Below are positions 1 to 9,019 of a DNA stretch of 64,000 nucleotides, one piece after another. The position numbers and the translations under genes are program-made. Origin of the DNA: Amycolatopsis viridis. GTDB lineage: Bacteria > Actinomycetota > Actinomycetes > Mycobacteriales > Pseudonocardiaceae. Every line of letters starts with the position of its first letter. Position 1 is the first letter of the stretch. The stretch covers positions 1,798,001 through 1,862,000 of the forward strand of contig NZ_JAANOU010000001.1 in the NCBI RefSeq assembly GCF_011758765.1, read 5' to 3'. Under the pieces are notes generated by a model. That model did no database searches. It was not told the DNA's origin and worked only from the letters and a program-made list of their open reading frames with translations.

Positions 1-54
1 ACTGTTGCGGACCTCGAGCCGCAGCAGTTTCCGACCTTCAGGCACAACAGTCAC
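1..54 (-). CDS. lipA: Lipoyl synthase LipA, N-terminal fragment (cut by window edge)
   Basis: Only the first 18 codons lie in the window; the gene runs off the left edge. Reading leftward from a GTG at 52-54 gives MTVVPEGRKLLRLEVRNS, which matches my memory of actinobacterial LipA N-termini (MTVAPEGR-type starts before the conserved QTPIERKP segment). LipA is the radical SAM enzyme that inserts sulfur into octanoyl groups made by LipB, encoded at 3262-4005 on the same strand. A TAGGCT hexamer 7 nt before the GTG and no Shine-Dalgarno suggest a leaderless start. The identification rests on a short match, so it is likely but not certain. Confidence 0.75.
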   Translation of the reverse strand, partial: MTVVPEGRKLLRLEVRNS

Positions 55-61
55 GCGCCCC

Positions 62-67
62 AGCCTA
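62..67 (-). promoter_or_regulatory. Predicted -10 hexamer for leaderless lipA
   Basis: TAGGCT on the minus strand, 7 nt upstream of the lipA GTG. It has the same geometry as a dozen other starts in this window. Inferred from position and the TANNNT pattern only. Confidence 0.5.
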
Positions 68-91
68 CGCCCCCGGTGCCGGAAAACGACC

Positions 92-1036
92 TTACGCGGG
101 GTCCGGGGTGACGTCGGTCAACTTGGCCGTCAGCTCCCACAACCGGGCCCCGTTGTCCCGGTCGAGCGCGGCCCGCAGCGGCCGCACCACCGCGGGGTCG
201 CCACGCATGCCGCCGAACAGGCGCGGGCCGAGGTAGTCGCCGCCGTTGACGTCCGGTGCGGTGGCCGCGATCAGCGACGGCAGCGCACCCGTGCGGACGC
301 TCTGCGCGAGGAGCAGGTCGCCGAGGGCGGTGACACCGCCCATGACGGCCCGGACCACCGTGTTGCCCTGGGCCTTCGACATGGTCGAGCTGAGGTTGGT
401 GGCGGTGTACCCGGGGTGGGCCGCGACGCTGAGCACGGCGTCACCGGCCGCGCGCAGCCGCCGGTCCAGTTCCAGCGCGAAGATCTGGTTGGCGAGCTTG
501 GACTGCGCGTACGCCGCGGCCGGGTTGTAGCGGCGGTGCTCGAAGTTGGGGTCGTCGAAGTCGACCCGCCCGCCGGTCGCGGCCAGGCTGGACAGCGTCA
601 CCACGCGGGCGTGCGTGCCGCGGCGCAGGGCCGGCATGAGCAGCCACGTCAATGCCGCGTGGCCGAGGTGATTGGTGCCGAACTGGAGCTCGAAACCGTC
701 CTTGGTGCGGGCCTGGGGTGCTGCCATCAGCCCGGCGTTGTTGATCAGGACGTCGAGCACGCCGCCGGTCAGCTCGCCGACGCGGGCCACCGCGGCCCGC
801 ACCGACGCCAGGTCGGCCAGGTCGAGCGCGACCAGCTCGGGCCGGCTCGCCGCGGCCGCGGCGACCGTGCGCAGCGCCTGTTCGCCGCGCTCGGTGTTGC
901 GGCAGGCGAGCAGCACTCGAGCGCCCTTGCCGGCGAGCACGAGCGCGGTTTGCAGACCGAGGCCGGAGTTCGCGCCGGTGACCAGCACCGTGCGGCCCGG
1001 CTGGTCGGGGATGTCGGCCGCGGTCCACGTCTTCAT
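92..1036 (-). CDS. SDR-family NAD(P)-dependent oxidoreductase
   Basis: Protein of 314 aa resembling the retinol-dehydrogenase/protochlorophyllide-reductase-like branch of classical short-chain dehydrogenases. The Rossmann motif TGANSGLG lies near residue 20, NNAG near 109, and the catalytic pair appears as YAQSK near residue 180, preceded by the LSSLA serine. Substrate unknown. The ATG at 1034-1036 is preceded at 7 nt by TACTAT and has no Shine-Dalgarno, so it is probably leaderless. It sits between lipA and a TetR locus and is not part of the conserved lip block, so it is likely a later insertion between lipA and lipB. Confidence 0.88.
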   Translation of the reverse strand: MKTWTAADIPDQPGRTVLVTGANSGLGLQTALVLAGKGARVLLACRNTERGEQALRTVAAAAASRPELVALDLADLASVRAAVARVGELTGGVLDVLINNAGLMAAPQARTKDGFELQFGTNHLGHAALTWLLMPALRRGTHARVVTLSSLAATGGRVDFDDPNFEHRRYNPAAAYAQSKLANQIFALELDRRLRAAGDAVLSVAAHPGYTATNLSSTMSKAQGNTVVRAVMGGVTALGDLLLAQSVRTGALPSLIAATAPDVNGGDYLGPRLFGGMRGDPAVVRPLRAALDRDNGARLWELTAKLTDVTPDPA

Positions 1037-1043
1037 GTTCGAG

Positions 1044-1049
1044 ATAGTA
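1044..1049 (-). promoter_or_regulatory. Predicted -10 hexamer for the SDR gene
   Basis: TACTAT on the minus strand, 7 nt before the ATG at 1036; fits the leaderless TANNNT pattern seen repeatedly here. Confidence 0.5.
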
Positions 1050-1083
1050 AGGCGACGGCGCGGTTTCCGGGCCCTGACGAAGA

Positions 1084-1581
1084 TCACGCGCTTGGGGCCA
1101 GCATCCGCCACAGGCGGTCGAACGGCCGCGCGGGCCGTACGCCCGGCCCCTCGGTCAGCAGCGCCTCGAATGCGGCGCCCACCTTGACGATCTCGGCCGC
1201 CGGTTCGTCCGGCTCGGCCAGCCCGGCGGCCACCGCGAGCATCGCCTGCTCGGCGCGGTGCGCGGACTCGAGAGCGGGGTGGTCGTCCCGGTGCGCGGCG
1301 ACGACCTGGTGGAGCGTCTGGTTGCGGCGGACCGCCGCGGTCCAGGCGCGCTTGACCGCGTCCACGTGGTCGTCGTCCCCCGCCGCCTCGGCGCGCAGGT
1401 GCCCGCTGAGCAGCTGGGTCCACTTGTGGTGCAGCGCGAGCATCAGGTTCTCCCGGCTGCCGAAGGTTTCTGCGGCCCCCGGGATCTCGTCGAAGGGCAG
1501 CGGGCCCCGCGGGTCGCGGGCCGCTGCGGTCAGGACGGCGTCCAGGATGTCGCGCCGCCGGTAGAAGTCGTTCCAGCTCAT
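1084..1581 (-). CDS. Conserved hypothetical protein, probably TetR-controlled
   Basis: Protein of 165 aa, mostly helical and soluble, with no signal peptide or membrane segment. I do not recognise a named family. It begins MSWNDFYRRRDILDAV and is rich in Ala, His and charged residues, with repeated His around residues 90-115. It is divergently oriented to a TetR gene, and the 100-bp gap holds two strong palindromes, so it is probably the regulator's direct target. It could be a small-ligand-binding or stress protein; no function is assigned. A TAGGCG hexamer lies 8 nt before the ATG. Confidence 0.7.
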   Translation of the reverse strand: MSWNDFYRRRDILDAVLTAAARDPRGPLPFDEIPGAAETFGSRENLMLALHHKWTQLLSGHLRAEAAGDDDHVDAVKRAWTAAVRRNQTLHQVVAAHRDDHPALESAHRAEQAMLAVAAGLAEPDEPAAEIVKVGAAFEALLTEGPGVRPARPFDRLWRMLAPSA

Positions 1582-1609
1582 CGCGTGACCGCCTACTGAG
1601 AGTTTGAAG

Positions 1610-1624
1610 CATACCGTCGGTATG
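1610..1624. promoter_or_regulatory. Palindromic operator 1 (TetR-type)
   Basis: CATACCGTCGGTATG is a perfect 7+1+7 inverted repeat between the divergent hypothetical gene and the TetR gene. It shares the CATACC/GGTATG half-sites with the second palindrome, 31 bp away centre to centre. Confidence 0.7.
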
Positions 1625-1640
1625 GTGCCGACACCGTGAA

Positions 1641-1655
1641 CATACCACGGGTATG
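1641..1655. promoter_or_regulatory. Palindromic operator 2 (TetR-type)
   Basis: CATACCACGGGTATG has perfect 6-bp arms around a 3-nt centre. It covers the expected -35 position of the TAAGCT hexamer used by the TetR gene, so binding here should cause autorepression. Confidence 0.7.
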
Positions 1656-1671
1656 GAAACCGAAACCGGCG

Positions 1672-1677
1672 TAAGCT
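1672..1677 (+). promoter_or_regulatory. Predicted -10 hexamer of the tetR gene
   Basis: TAAGCT, 7 nt upstream of GTG 1685, with operator 2 over the corresponding -35 region. It is the main reason for choosing 1685 as the start. Confidence 0.45.
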
Positions 1678-1684
1678 TGTGAGC

Positions 1685-2287
1685 GTGGTGACAATGCGGT
1701 CCAGGCGCCTCGACTATTCCGAGTCCACGCGGTCGGCCCTGGTGAGCAGCGCGGTCGAGCTGTTCACCAAACGGGGATATGCGAACACTTCGCTCGACGA
1801 GGTCGCCAAGCGCGCGCGGGTCACGAAAGGGGCGCTGTACCACCATTTCAGCGGAAAGCAGGCGCTGTTCGAGGCCGCGTTCGCGAAGGTCGAGAGCCAG
1901 GTCCTGGGGCGGCTGGAAGAGATCATGGCCGGCGGCGGCGCCCCGTGGGAGCGCGCCCTGGCCGGGCTGCGCGGGTTCATCGCCAGCTGCCTCGACCCGT
2001 CTTACCAGCGCATCGCGATCCACGAGGCGCCGGTGGTGATGGGCTGGGAGCGCTGGCGGGAGGCCGAGGACAGGGCGAGCTTCGGGCTGATCCGGTCGAG
2101 CCTGGAGGACCTGATCGAGGCCGGCGAGGTCGACGAAGTGCCGGTCGAGGTCACCGCACGGCTGCTGTTCGGCGCCCTGCACAGCGCGGCCACCGAGATC
2201 GCGAGCTCGCCGGACCCGAAGAAGGTCGGCGCGCAGGTCGAGCAGGTGATCATGCAGTTGCTGCACCGCGTTCGCCGCACCAGCTGA
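1685..2287 (+). CDS. TetR/AcrR family transcriptional regulator
   Basis: About 200 aa. The N-terminal TetR helix-turn-helix covers roughly residues 10-55 (SAVELFTKRGYANTSLDEVA, then KGALYHHF), followed by a helical ligand-binding domain of the AcrR type. The start could be GTG 1679, GTG 1685 or ATG 1694; 1685 is chosen because TAAGCT lies 7 nt upstream and no ribosome site is visible. Two palindromes upstream are the probable autoregulatory operators and also face the divergent 165-aa gene. Downstream is an F420-type oxidoreductase with its own start signal. The ligand is unknown. Confidence 0.88.
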   Translation: MVTMRSRRLDYSESTRSALVSSAVELFTKRGYANTSLDEVAKRARVTKGALYHHFSGKQALFEAAFAKVESQVLGRLEEIMAGGGAPWERALAGLRGFIASCLDPSYQRIAIHEAPVVMGWERWREAEDRASFGLIRSSLEDLIEAGEVDEVPVEVTARLLFGALHSAATEIASSPDPKKVGAQVEQVIMQLLHRVRRTS

Positions 2288-2292
2288 GTGGT

Positions 2293-2298
2293 TAGGCT
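2293..2298 (+). promoter_or_regulatory. Predicted -10 hexamer of the LLM oxidoreductase gene
   Basis: TAGGCT, 6 nt before GTG 2305, with no Shine-Dalgarno; leaderless-type start overlapping the end of the tetR unit. Confidence 0.5.
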
Positions 2299-2304
2299 GA
2301 CGGG

Positions 2305-3237
2305 GTGGACCTGAGGATCTTCACCGAACCGCAGCAGGGTGCGAGCTACGACGACCTCCTGCGCGTCGCCAAGGCAACCGAGGACAACGGCTTCGACGCC
2401 TTCTTCCGTTCCGACCACTTCCTGAAGATGGGCTCGGCCTCCGGGCTGCCCGGGCCGACCGATGCGTGGGTGACCCTGGGCGCGCTGGCGCGCGAGACCT
2501 CCCGCATCCGGCTGGGCACGCTGGTGACCGCCGCGACGTTCCGGCACCCGTCGGTGCTGGCGATCTCCGTCGCACAGGTGGACCAGATGTCCGGCGGCCG
2601 CGTCGACTTCGGGCTGGGTTCGGGCTGGTACGACGCCGAGCACGAGGCGTACGGCATTCCCATGCCGGAGATCAAGGAGCGCTTCGACATCTACGCCGAG
2701 CAGCTGGAGATCATCACCGGCCTGTGGGAAACCCCGGACGGTGAGACGTTCTCCTTCACCGGCAAGCACTACCAGCTCAGCGACGCGCCCGCGCTGCCGA
2801 AGCCCGCGCAGTCGCCGCGCCCGCCGGTGATCATCGGTGGTGGCGGCAAGAAGCGCACCCCGGCGCTCGCCGCGCGCTTCGCGGACGAGTTCAACGTGGC
2901 GTTCGTGGACGCCGCCACCGGCGCTGCCCAGTTCGAGCGGGTCGACGCGGCCTGCCGCGAGATCGGCCGTGACCCGTCCGGCATCATCCGGTCGGCCGCG
3001 CAGGTGGTGGCCGTCGGCAAGGACGACGCCGAGTTCGCGCGCCGGGCCGCGGCGATCGGGCGGGAGACCGCCGAGGTCAAGCAGAACGGTCTCGCCGGCA
3101 CCGTCGCCGAGGTGGTGGACAGCATCGGCCGGTACCGGGAGGCCACCGGCATCACCCGGCTGTACCTGCAGGTGCTCGATCTGTCCGATCTGGACCACCT
3201 GGAGCTGATCGCGTCCGAGGTGGCCCGGCAGCTCTGA
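2305..3237 (+). CDS. LLM-class F420-dependent oxidoreductase
   Basis: Protein of 310 aa with the luciferase-like monooxygenase TIM-barrel fold. FFRSDHF near residue 34, GTLVTAATFRHPSVLA near 72, GGRVDFGLGSGWYDAEH near 97 and PPVIIGGGGKKR near 175 are typical of deazaflavin (F420)-dependent members in actinobacteria. The substrate cannot be deduced; such enzymes reduce or oxidise diverse small molecules. It has an independent leaderless-type promoter and is followed by a hairpin at the convergent lipB end. Confidence 0.88.
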   Translation: MDLRIFTEPQQGASYDDLLRVAKATEDNGFDAFFRSDHFLKMGSASGLPGPTDAWVTLGALARETSRIRLGTLVTAATFRHPSVLAISVAQVDQMSGGRVDFGLGSGWYDAEHEAYGIPMPEIKERFDIYAEQLEIITGLWETPDGETFSFTGKHYQLSDAPALPKPAQSPRPPVIIGGGGKKRTPALAARFADEFNVAFVDAATGAAQFERVDAACREIGRDPSGIIRSAAQVVAVGKDDAEFARRAAAIGRETAEVKQNGLAGTVAEVVDSIGRYREATGITRLYLQVLDLSDLDHLELIASEVARQL

Positions 3238-3244
3238 TCGCCCG

Positions 3245-3277
3245 CGCCCTCCGGCCCGCGCTCAGGGCCGGAGGGCG
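3245..3277. terminator. Bidirectional hairpin between the LLM gene and lipB
   Basis: Perfect 13-bp stem (3245-3257 with 3265-3277) and a 7-nt loop. It overlaps the last codons of lipB and can serve both converging genes. No T-run is evident. Confidence 0.65.
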
Positions 3278-4005
3278 AAGGTGACCCCGGGCGCGGACGG
3301 TGCGGTGTCCTCGCGGCGCAGCCACCGGTCGTCCGACACGGCGAGCTCCCCGTCGAGGGCGGCGAGCACGGCGTCGCGGGCCAGGGGGAGTGCCTCGGCG
3401 ACCGGGACGTCGCGCTCCAGTTCCTGCGACAGCGACGTGGTGCCCGCGTCGCGGATACCGCAGGGGATGATCTTGTCGAACGCCGACAGGTCGGCGTTGC
3501 AGTTGAGCTCGAAGCCGTGCATCGTCACGCCGCGCTGCACGCGGATGCCGATCGCGGCGATCTTGCGCTCCGGGCCGCGCTCGTCGGCCGGCACCCACAC
3601 GCCGCTGCGGCCCTCGACCCGTCCGGTGTACACGCCGAACTGGTCGCACACCCGGATCAGCGCTTCCTCCAGCCGCCGCACGTAGTGCACGACGTCGATC
3701 GGGTCGCCCAGCTTCACGATCGGGTACCCGACCAGCTGACCCGGCCCGTGCCAGGTGATCTTCCCGCCGCGGTCGACGTCGATCACCGGTGTCCCGTCGG
3801 TGGGCCGGTCGGCCTCCTCGGTGCGCTTGCCCGCGGTGTAGACCGACGGGTGCTCCAGCAGCAGGAGCGTGTCCGGGGCGTCCGCGGAATCCGCCCGGGT
3901 GTTCACCAGTTCGCGCTGCAGGTCCCAGGCTTGCTGGTAGTCGATCAGCCCGATGTTCTTGACGCGGATCGGGGTGCTGGTGGCACGGCAGGACTGTGGA
4001 CTCAC
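3262..4005 (-). CDS. lipB: Lipoyl(octanoyl) transferase LipB
   Basis: Transfers octanoyl from acyl carrier protein to the lipoyl domains of E2 subunits and GcvH, the first step of lipoate assembly before LipA. About 247 aa. [14 protein letters not shown] near residue 50, [16 protein letters not shown] near 80, HGFELNCN near 160 and the acyl-thioester cysteine in IIPCGI near residue 178 are diagnostic. GTG 4005 is preferred because LipB usually begins close to this SCR-type segment; GTG 4014 is an alternative. The PAP2 gene stops just upstream, so lipB is the last gene of a tight three-gene operon. sucB, whose product is its substrate, lies nearby. Confidence 0.95.
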   Translation of the reverse strand: MSPQSCRATSTPIRVKNIGLIDYQQAWDLQRELVNTRADSADAPDTLLLLEHPSVYTAGKRTEEADRPTDGTPVIDVDRGGKITWHGPGQLVGYPIVKLGDPIDVVHYVRRLEEALIRVCDQFGVYTGRVEGRSGVWVPADERGPERKIAAIGIRVQRGVTMHGFELNCNADLSAFDKIIPCGIRDAGTTSLSQELERDVPVAEALPLARDAVLAALDGELAVSDDRWLRREDTAPSAPGVTFALRP

Positions 4006-4015
4006 GATGGGCACA

Positions 4016-4648
4016 TTACGCCGATGGCGCAGCGGCCGGGACGGGCTGTGGCGGGAGCAACCGCACCGCCCACGCGGTGAGCAGACCGACCCCCAGCACG
4101 CCGAGCACCGCGCCCACCGTGTCGCTGAGCCAGTGCACCCCGAGCACCACCCGGCTCGCCGCGCACAGCACGGTCGCGACCGCGAAGAACGCCGCCACCC
4201 ACCGGGTCAGCCTGGGCGCCAGCCACACGCACAGCAGCACCGCCGCGAGGCCGGTGCCGCAGATCGACACCACGTGGCCGCTCGGGTAGCTGAACTCCGG
4301 GTACGCGCGGGGCCGGGCGCGCACGAACAGCGGCTTGGACACCACGCTCACCAGCCGGGTCAGCGCGAGCACCCCCAGTACCCGCAGGCCCACGCCAGCC
4401 GCGCGGCGCAGCCCGCGCCACCAGCACAGCACGATCCCGAGGGCGAGTGCGACCGCGAACACCGCGGGCACCACCGGTCCGAACACGTCGCTGACCACCT
4501 GCGCGATGCGGCCCGGCGTTCCCCGCCACCAGCCCTGCACCCACCCGGCGACGGTCAGGTCGACCGCGGTCGGCGGCCCGGCGACGGCCACGCCCAGCCC
4601 GAGGAACAGGACGAGGAACACCGCGCCGAGCGCCGGCCACCTCCTCAC
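4016..4648 (-). CDS. PAP2-superfamily membrane phosphatase
   Basis: About 210 aa with around six hydrophobic segments starting near residue 8. The acid-phosphatase signature is split as KPLFVRARP (near 105), YPSGHV (near 120) and [12 protein letters not shown] (near 165), giving the conserved K, R, SGH and RxxxxxHxxxD residues. Such enzymes dephosphorylate lipid pyrophosphates such as undecaprenyl-PP, or phosphatidate; which one is unknown. The start is GTG 4646-4648, overlapping the stop of the upstream TIGR01777 gene and indicating coupled translation. Its stop is immediately followed by lipB. Confidence 0.85.
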   Translation of the reverse strand: MRRWPALGAVFLVLFLGLGVAVAGPPTAVDLTVAGWVQGWWRGTPGRIAQVVSDVFGPVVPAVFAVALALGIVLCWWRGLRRAAGVGLRVLGVLALTRLVSVVSKPLFVRARPRAYPEFSYPSGHVVSICGTGLAAVLLCVWLAPRLTRWVAAFFAVATVLCAASRVVLGVHWLSDTVGAVLGVLGVGLLTAWAVRLLPPQPVPAAAPSA

Positions 4649-5523
4649 AGGGCGACCGCCAGTGCACCGACGAGATCGGTGTGCACGAACGTGAACCCGG
4701 CCTTCTCCAGCACCGCCGGCACCGCGCGCTGCGAAACCAGCGCCATCTCGTCGGCCACCTCGCCGAGCGCGGCGCGCAACGCGAACCCGGGCACCCACCA
4801 CGGCGCGGGACGCCGCAGCACGTGCGCGAGCGCCCGCGTGAACTCCGCGTTGGTGGCCGGTTCCGGCGCGCACAGGTTCACCGGGCCGGACACCGTTTCG
4901 TGCTCGAGGAGGAACCGGACCGCCGACACGTGGTCGCGGAGGCTGATCCACGCCATGTACTGGCCGCCGTCGCCGAGTCGCCCGCCGAGCCCGAGCCAGA
5001 ACAACGGCTTGAGCGGCCCGAGCAGGCCGCCCGGACCGAGCACCAGGCCGGTGCGCAGGTTCACCACGCGCGATCCGGCCTCGGCCGCCGGCGCGGTCGC
5101 CGACTCCCACGCCTCGCACAGCTCGGCCAGGAAACCCTCGCCCCGGGGCGCGGACTCGGTCACCACCGTGTCCCCGGTGTCGCCGTAGTAGCCGATCGCC
5201 GAGGCGTTGACCAGGGCCGGGATGCGGTACTCGGCCACCGCCTCGGCGAGCACCTCCGTCGGCTCGATCCGGCTGTCCCGGATCATCTGCTTGCGTGCCG
5301 CGCTCCACCGCAGGCCCATCGGCGCGCCACACAGGTTCACCACAGCCGTCACGTCCTCGAACGCGCGGTCGTCGATCCGGCCCGCCGGCGGATCCCATGA
5401 GTGCTCGTCCGCGGCCCGGGCCGCGCGCCGCACCAGCCGCCGCACGTCGTGGCCCGCGTCGCGCAGCGCGGCGACGAGCGCCGAGCCGAGGAGCCCGCTG
5501 GAACCGGCGATCAGTACACGCAT
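4645..5523 (-). CDS. TIGR01777-family epimerase-like protein (SDR39U1 type)
   Basis: Protein of 292 aa. The extended-SDR nucleotide-binding motif GSSGLLGSALVAAL is at residues 7-20, VVNLCGAPMG near 85, and NASAIGYYGDTGD near 125, which is characteristic of TIGR01777 (YfcH/SDR39U1). The C-terminus carries a DUF1731-like end (WWVPGFALRAALGE). The biochemical role is unsettled in the literature as I know it. It is the first gene of the operon leading to PAP2 and lipB; the corresponding gene also sits beside lipB in mycobacteria. ATG 5523 begins with MRVLIAGSSG, as usual for the family. Confidence 0.88.
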   Translation of the reverse strand: MRVLIAGSSGLLGSALVAALRDAGHDVRRLVRRAARAADEHSWDPPAGRIDDRAFEDVTAVVNLCGAPMGLRWSAARKQMIRDSRIEPTEVLAEAVAEYRIPALVNASAIGYYGDTGDTVVTESAPRGEGFLAELCEAWESATAPAAEAGSRVVNLRTGLVLGPGGLLGPLKPLFWLGLGGRLGDGGQYMAWISLRDHVSAVRFLLEHETVSGPVNLCAPEPATNAEFTRALAHVLRRPAPWWVPGFALRAALGEVADEMALVSQRAVPAVLEKAGFTFVHTDLVGALAVAL

Positions 5524-5583
5524 ACCCCGATCGTTGCTCACGCCGCCGGATCGCGCACGTCCCCCCGCGGTGCGGCGGCACAT

Positions 5584-5622
5584 GAGAACCCCTCCTCCGC
5601 GTGGGGCGGAGGAGGGGTTCTC
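5584..5622 (-). terminator. Intrinsic terminator downstream of sucB
   Basis: Perfect 17-bp stem (5584-5600 with 5606-5622) and a 5-nt loop, 13 nt past the sucB stop. It separates lpd-sucB from the TIGR01777-PAP2-lipB operon. Confidence 0.8.
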
Positions 5623-5635
5623 ACGAGTGGCGGTG

Positions 5636-7465
5636 TTACAGGCCCAGCTCGTCCTCGAAGTGGCCTTCTTCCAGGCGGTTCTTGACCGTCGTCAGGAACC
5701 GGCCGGCGTCGGCACCGTCGATCAGGCGGTGGTCGTAGGTCAGGGCCAGGTAGGCCATCGACCGGATGGCGATGGTGTCCTGCCCGTCGGCGTCGGTGAC
5801 CACGACCGGCCGCTTCACCACCGCGCCGACGCCCAGGATCCCGGACTGCGGCTGGTTGATGATCGGCGTGTCGAACAGGGCGCCGTTGCTGCCCAGGTTG
5901 GTCACCGTGAAGGTGCCGCCCGACAGCTCGTCCGGCTTGATCTTGTTCGCGCGGGTGCGGGCCGCGACGTCCGCGATCGCCCGGGCCAGGCCGGCCAGGT
6001 TCAGCTCGCCTGCCTTGTGGATGACCGGGGAGATCAGGCCCTTCTCGGTGTCCACCGCGATGGCGAGGTGCTCCTCGCCGAAGTAGGTGATCTCCTTCTT
6101 CTCCTCGTCCAGGTAGGCGTTGATGTTCGGGTGCTGCTTGAGCGCCTCGACCGTCGCCTTGGCGAAGAACGGCAGGAACGTGAGCTTCACGCCCTCGCGC
6201 TCCTGGAACGAGGCCTTCGCCTGCTGGCGCAGCCGGGCGATCTTGGTGACGTCCACCTCGAACACCTGGGTGAGCTGCGCCGAGGTCTGCAGCGACTCGC
6301 GGGTGCGCTGCGCGATGACCTGGCGGATCCGGCTCGCCTTCTGCACGGTGCCGCGCAGCGCGGCCAGCTCCGGCGAGGCCGCGGCCGGCGCCTTGGCGGC
6401 GGGTGCGCTCGGCGCCGCGGCCGGCGCCTGCGCGGCGGGTGCGCTCGGCGCCGCGGCCGGCGCCTGCGCGGCGGGTGCGCTCTGCTTCTGCTTGGCCTCG
6501 GCCGCCGCCAGCACGTCCTGCTTGCGGATGCGGCCGCCGACGCCGCTGCCGGTCACGGTTGACAGGTCGATGCCGTGCTCGGAGGCCAGCTTGCGAACCA
6601 GCGGGGTGACGTACGGGCCGCTGCCGTCGCCGTCGCTCGCGGCCGGGGCGGCCTGCGGCTGCGGGGCGGGCTGCTGCACCTGGGGCTGCTGCGCCTGGGG
6701 CTGCGGGGCGGGCTGCTGCGGAGCGGGGGCCTGCGCGGCCGGTTCCGGCTTGGGCTCGGGCTCCGGTTCCGGCTTGGGCTCCGGCTTCGGCTCGGCCTTG
6801 GGCTCCGGCGCCTTCTGCTGCTCCTGCTGCGGCGCGGGCGCGGCGTTCGCGTCACCGATGATCGCCAGCGTGCCGCCGACCTCGACGGTCTCGTCCTCGC
6901 CCACGCTGATCTCCAGCAGGGTGCCGGCGATCGGCGAGGGGACCTCGGTGTCGACCTTGTCGGTCGAGATCTCCAGCAGCGGCTCGTCCACCGCGACCTG
7001 GTCGCCGACGGACTTCAGCCAGCGGGTGACGGTGCCCTCGGTGACGCTCTCGCCGAGCTCCGGCAGGGTCACCGGGGTGCCCTGGGCGGACCCGCTCGGC
7101 GCCGGCTGCGCCTGCGGTGCCGCCTGCTCCTGCTGCGGCTCGGGCTGCGGCTCCGGCTGCGGCTCCGGCTCCGGCTGGGCCTGCCGCGCGGACTCCTGCT
7201 CCTGGGCCGGGGCGGAGTCGCCGCCGGAACCGTCGTCGATCACCGCGAGCGTGCCGCCGACCTCGACGGTCTCGTCCTCCTGGGCGACGATTTTCTGCAG
7301 GGTGCCGGCGACCGGGGAGGGGACCTCGGTGTCGACCTTGTCGGTGGAGATCTCCAGCAACGGCTCGTCGACCGCGACCGTGTCGCCCTCCTGCTTCAGC
7401 CAGCGGGTGACGGTGCCCTCGGTGACGCTCTCGCCGAGCTCCGGCAGTGTGACGGAGAAGGCCAT
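5636..7465 (-). CDS. sucB: Dihydrolipoamide acyltransferase E2 (2-oxoglutarate/pyruvate dehydrogenase complex)
   Basis: Protein of 609 aa with two lipoyl domains (about 1-77 and 133-208), each with the lipoyl-lysine context [12 protein letters not shown], joined by long Pro/Glu/Gln linkers. A peripheral subunit-binding domain lies near 285-325 ([19 protein letters not shown]) and the catalytic core fills about 375-609 with the active-site [14 protein letters not shown] near 580. In actinobacteria this E2 serves the pyruvate complex and may be shared, so dlaT is an equally fair name. An Ala/Pro linker is built of exact 36-nt DNA repeats. It follows lpd by 41 nt on the same strand, so E2 and E3 are co-transcribed, with lipB close by. 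Confidence 0.95.
   Translation of the reverse strand: MAFSVTLPELGESVTEGTVTRWLKQEGDTVAVDEPLLEISTDKVDTEVPSPVAGTLQKIVAQEDETVEVGGTLAVIDDGSGGDSAPAQEQESARQAQPEPEPQPEPQPEPQQEQAAPQAQPAPSGSAQGTPVTLPELGESVTEGTVTRWLKSVGDQVAVDEPLLEISTDKVDTEVPSPIAGTLLEISVGEDETVEVGGTLAIIGDANAAPAPQQEQQKAPEPKAEPKPEPKPEPEPEPKPEPAAQAPAPQQPAPQPQAQQPQVQQPAPQPQAAPAASDGDGSGPYVTPLVRKLASEHGIDLSTVTGSGVGGRIRKQDVLAAAEAKQKQSAPAAQAPAAAPSAPAAQAPAAAPSAPAAKAPAAASPELAALRGTVQKASRIRQVIAQRTRESLQTSAQLTQVFEVDVTKIARLRQQAKASFQEREGVKLTFLPFFAKATVEALKQHPNINAYLDEEKKEITYFGEEHLAIAVDTEKGLISPVIHKAGELNLAGLARAIADVAARTRANKIKPDELSGGTFTVTNLGSNGALFDTPIINQPQSGILGVGAVVKRPVVVTDADGQDTIAIRSMAYLALTYDHRLIDGADAGRFLTTVKNRLEEGHFEDELGL
6381..6488 (-). repeat. Three tandem 36-nt repeats in the sucB linker
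   Basis: Units 6381-6416, 6417-6452 and 6453-6488 are nearly identical and encode a 12-aa Ala/Pro-rich linker unit ([12 protein letters not shown] type) between the binding and catalytic domains. Copy number can change in frame, so linker length may vary between strains. Confidence 0.8.
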
Positions 7466-7506
7466 CGTGAATTGACTCCCTTGAATCTTGTCGGCTGCGG
7501 TCCGGC

Positions 7507-8880
7507 TCAGCTGTGCACGTGCAGTGGCTTGCCGGCCAGGGCGAGGTGTGCTTCGCCGAGGGCCTCGGTCTGGGTCGGGTGGGCGTGGATCAGCGGAGCG
7601 ACGTCCTCCGGGAACGCCTCCCAGTTGTAGATCAGCTGGGCTTCGCCGATCAGTTCGCCGACCCGGTCCCCGACCAGGTGCAGGCCGACGACCGGCCCGT
7701 CCGGCGCCTTGATCACCTTGATCGCGCCGGAAGTCTTGAGGATCTGGCTCTTGCCGTTGCCCGCGAGGTCGTAGGTGAGGGTCTGCACGCCGGAGCCGTA
7801 GCGCTCCTTGGCCGCCGCCTCGGTCAGGCCCACCGAGGCGACCTCGGGGTGGCTGTAGGTGACGCGGGGGATGCCGGCCTCGTCGATCGGCTTCGGCTGC
7901 AGCCCGGCGATCTCCTCGGCCACGAAGATGCCCTGGGCGAAACCGCGGTGCGCGAGCTGCAGGCCGCGCACGATGTCGCCGACCGCGTAGACGTTCGGCA
8001 GGTTGGTGCGCAGCCGCTCGTCGGTGACGACGAACCCGCGCTCGATCTCGACCCCGGCCTCCTCGTAACCGTGGCCCGCGGTGTTCGGGCCGCGGCCGAC
8101 GGCGACCAGCAGCAGGTCCGCCTCCAGCGTCTCACCGGACTCCAGCGACACGCTCACGCCGTTCTCGTCCTGCTTGGCGCCGGTGAACTTCACCCCGGTC
8201 TTGAAGGCGATCTTGCGCCGGCGGAACGCGCGCTCCAGCTGCTTGCTGGCGAACTCGTCCTCGGCCGGGACCAGCCGCGGCAGCGCCTCGACGATGGTCA
8301 CGTCCACGCCGAAGGAGGCCCACACGCTCGCGAACTCGACGCCGATGACGCCGCCGCCGAGCACGACCACCTTCTCCGGGATCCAGTCCAGGGTCAGCGC
8401 CTCGTCGCTGGCGATGATGCGCCCGCCCAGTTCGAGCCCGGGCAGCGTCCTGGAGTACGAGCCGGTGGCCAGGATCAGGTTCTTGCCCGTGTAGCGGGTG
8501 CCGTCCACCTCGACGGTGGTGCCGCCGACGAACGTGCCGGTGCCCTCGACGACGGTGACCTGATGGGCCTTCGCCAGGCCCTGCAGCCCCTTGTACAGGC
8601 GGCTGATGACCCCGTCCTTGTACTTGTGGACGCCGGCGATGTCGACGCCCTCCAAAGTGGTCTTCACGCCGAACTGCTCGCCCTCACGGGCGGTGTCGGC
8701 GACCTCGGCGGCATGGAGCAGGGCCTTGGTCGGGATGCAGCCGCGATGCAGGCACGTCCCGCCCAGCTTGTCCTTCTCGATCAGGATGACGGACTGCCCC
8801 AGCTCCGCGGCGCGGAAGGCCGCCGCGTAGCCGCCGGATCCGCCACCGAGGATCACCAGGTCGGCGCCAGCGTCGCTCAC
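7507..8880 (-). CDS. lpdA: Dihydrolipoyl dehydrogenase E3
   Basis: 457 aa. Reoxidises dihydrolipoyl groups of E2 with NAD+. The FAD motif [20 protein letters not shown] is at the N-terminus, the redox-disulfide [14 protein letters not shown] near residue 41, a second NAD-binding motif ([14 protein letters not shown]) near 175, and the catalytic [12 protein letters not shown] near the C-terminus. GTG 8880 is chosen because GAGGAG lies about 9 nt upstream and the protein then begins directly before the FAD motif. First gene of the lpd-sucB pair. Confidence 0.95.
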   Translation of the reverse strand: MSDAGADLVILGGGSGGYAAAFRAAELGQSVILIEKDKLGGTCLHRGCIPTKALLHAAEVADTAREGEQFGVKTTLEGVDIAGVHKYKDGVISRLYKGLQGLAKAHQVTVVEGTGTFVGGTTVEVDGTRYTGKNLILATGSYSRTLPGLELGGRIIASDEALTLDWIPEKVVVLGGGVIGVEFASVWASFGVDVTIVEALPRLVPAEDEFASKQLERAFRRRKIAFKTGVKFTGAKQDENGVSVSLESGETLEADLLLVAVGRGPNTAGHGYEEAGVEIERGFVVTDERLRTNLPNVYAVGDIVRGLQLAHRGFAQGIFVAEEIAGLQPKPIDEAGIPRVTYSHPEVASVGLTEAAAKERYGSGVQTLTYDLAGNGKSQILKTSGAIKVIKAPDGPVVGLHLVGDRVGELIGEAQLIYNWEAFPEDVAPLIHAHPTQTEALGEAHLALAGKPLHVHS

Positions 8881-9019
8881 GTCGTTTACTCCTCGTTTTA
8901 CGTCCAAACCCTCATCATCTTGTCACTACGGAGTCGGGGGCTGCGAGGTAGCCGGGGTGTGTTAATCGGCGCACTTTGGATCAACGGGATAATGGCCGGG
9001 GAGGGCAGGCGGAGATGAG

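Noticed and set aside
5-1564. Long open frame (519 codons) on the plus strand
   Set aside because: It lies antisense to the SDR and the 165-aa genes; its translation is Arg/Gln/Gly-rich low-complexity sequence typical of shadow frames in GC-rich DNA.
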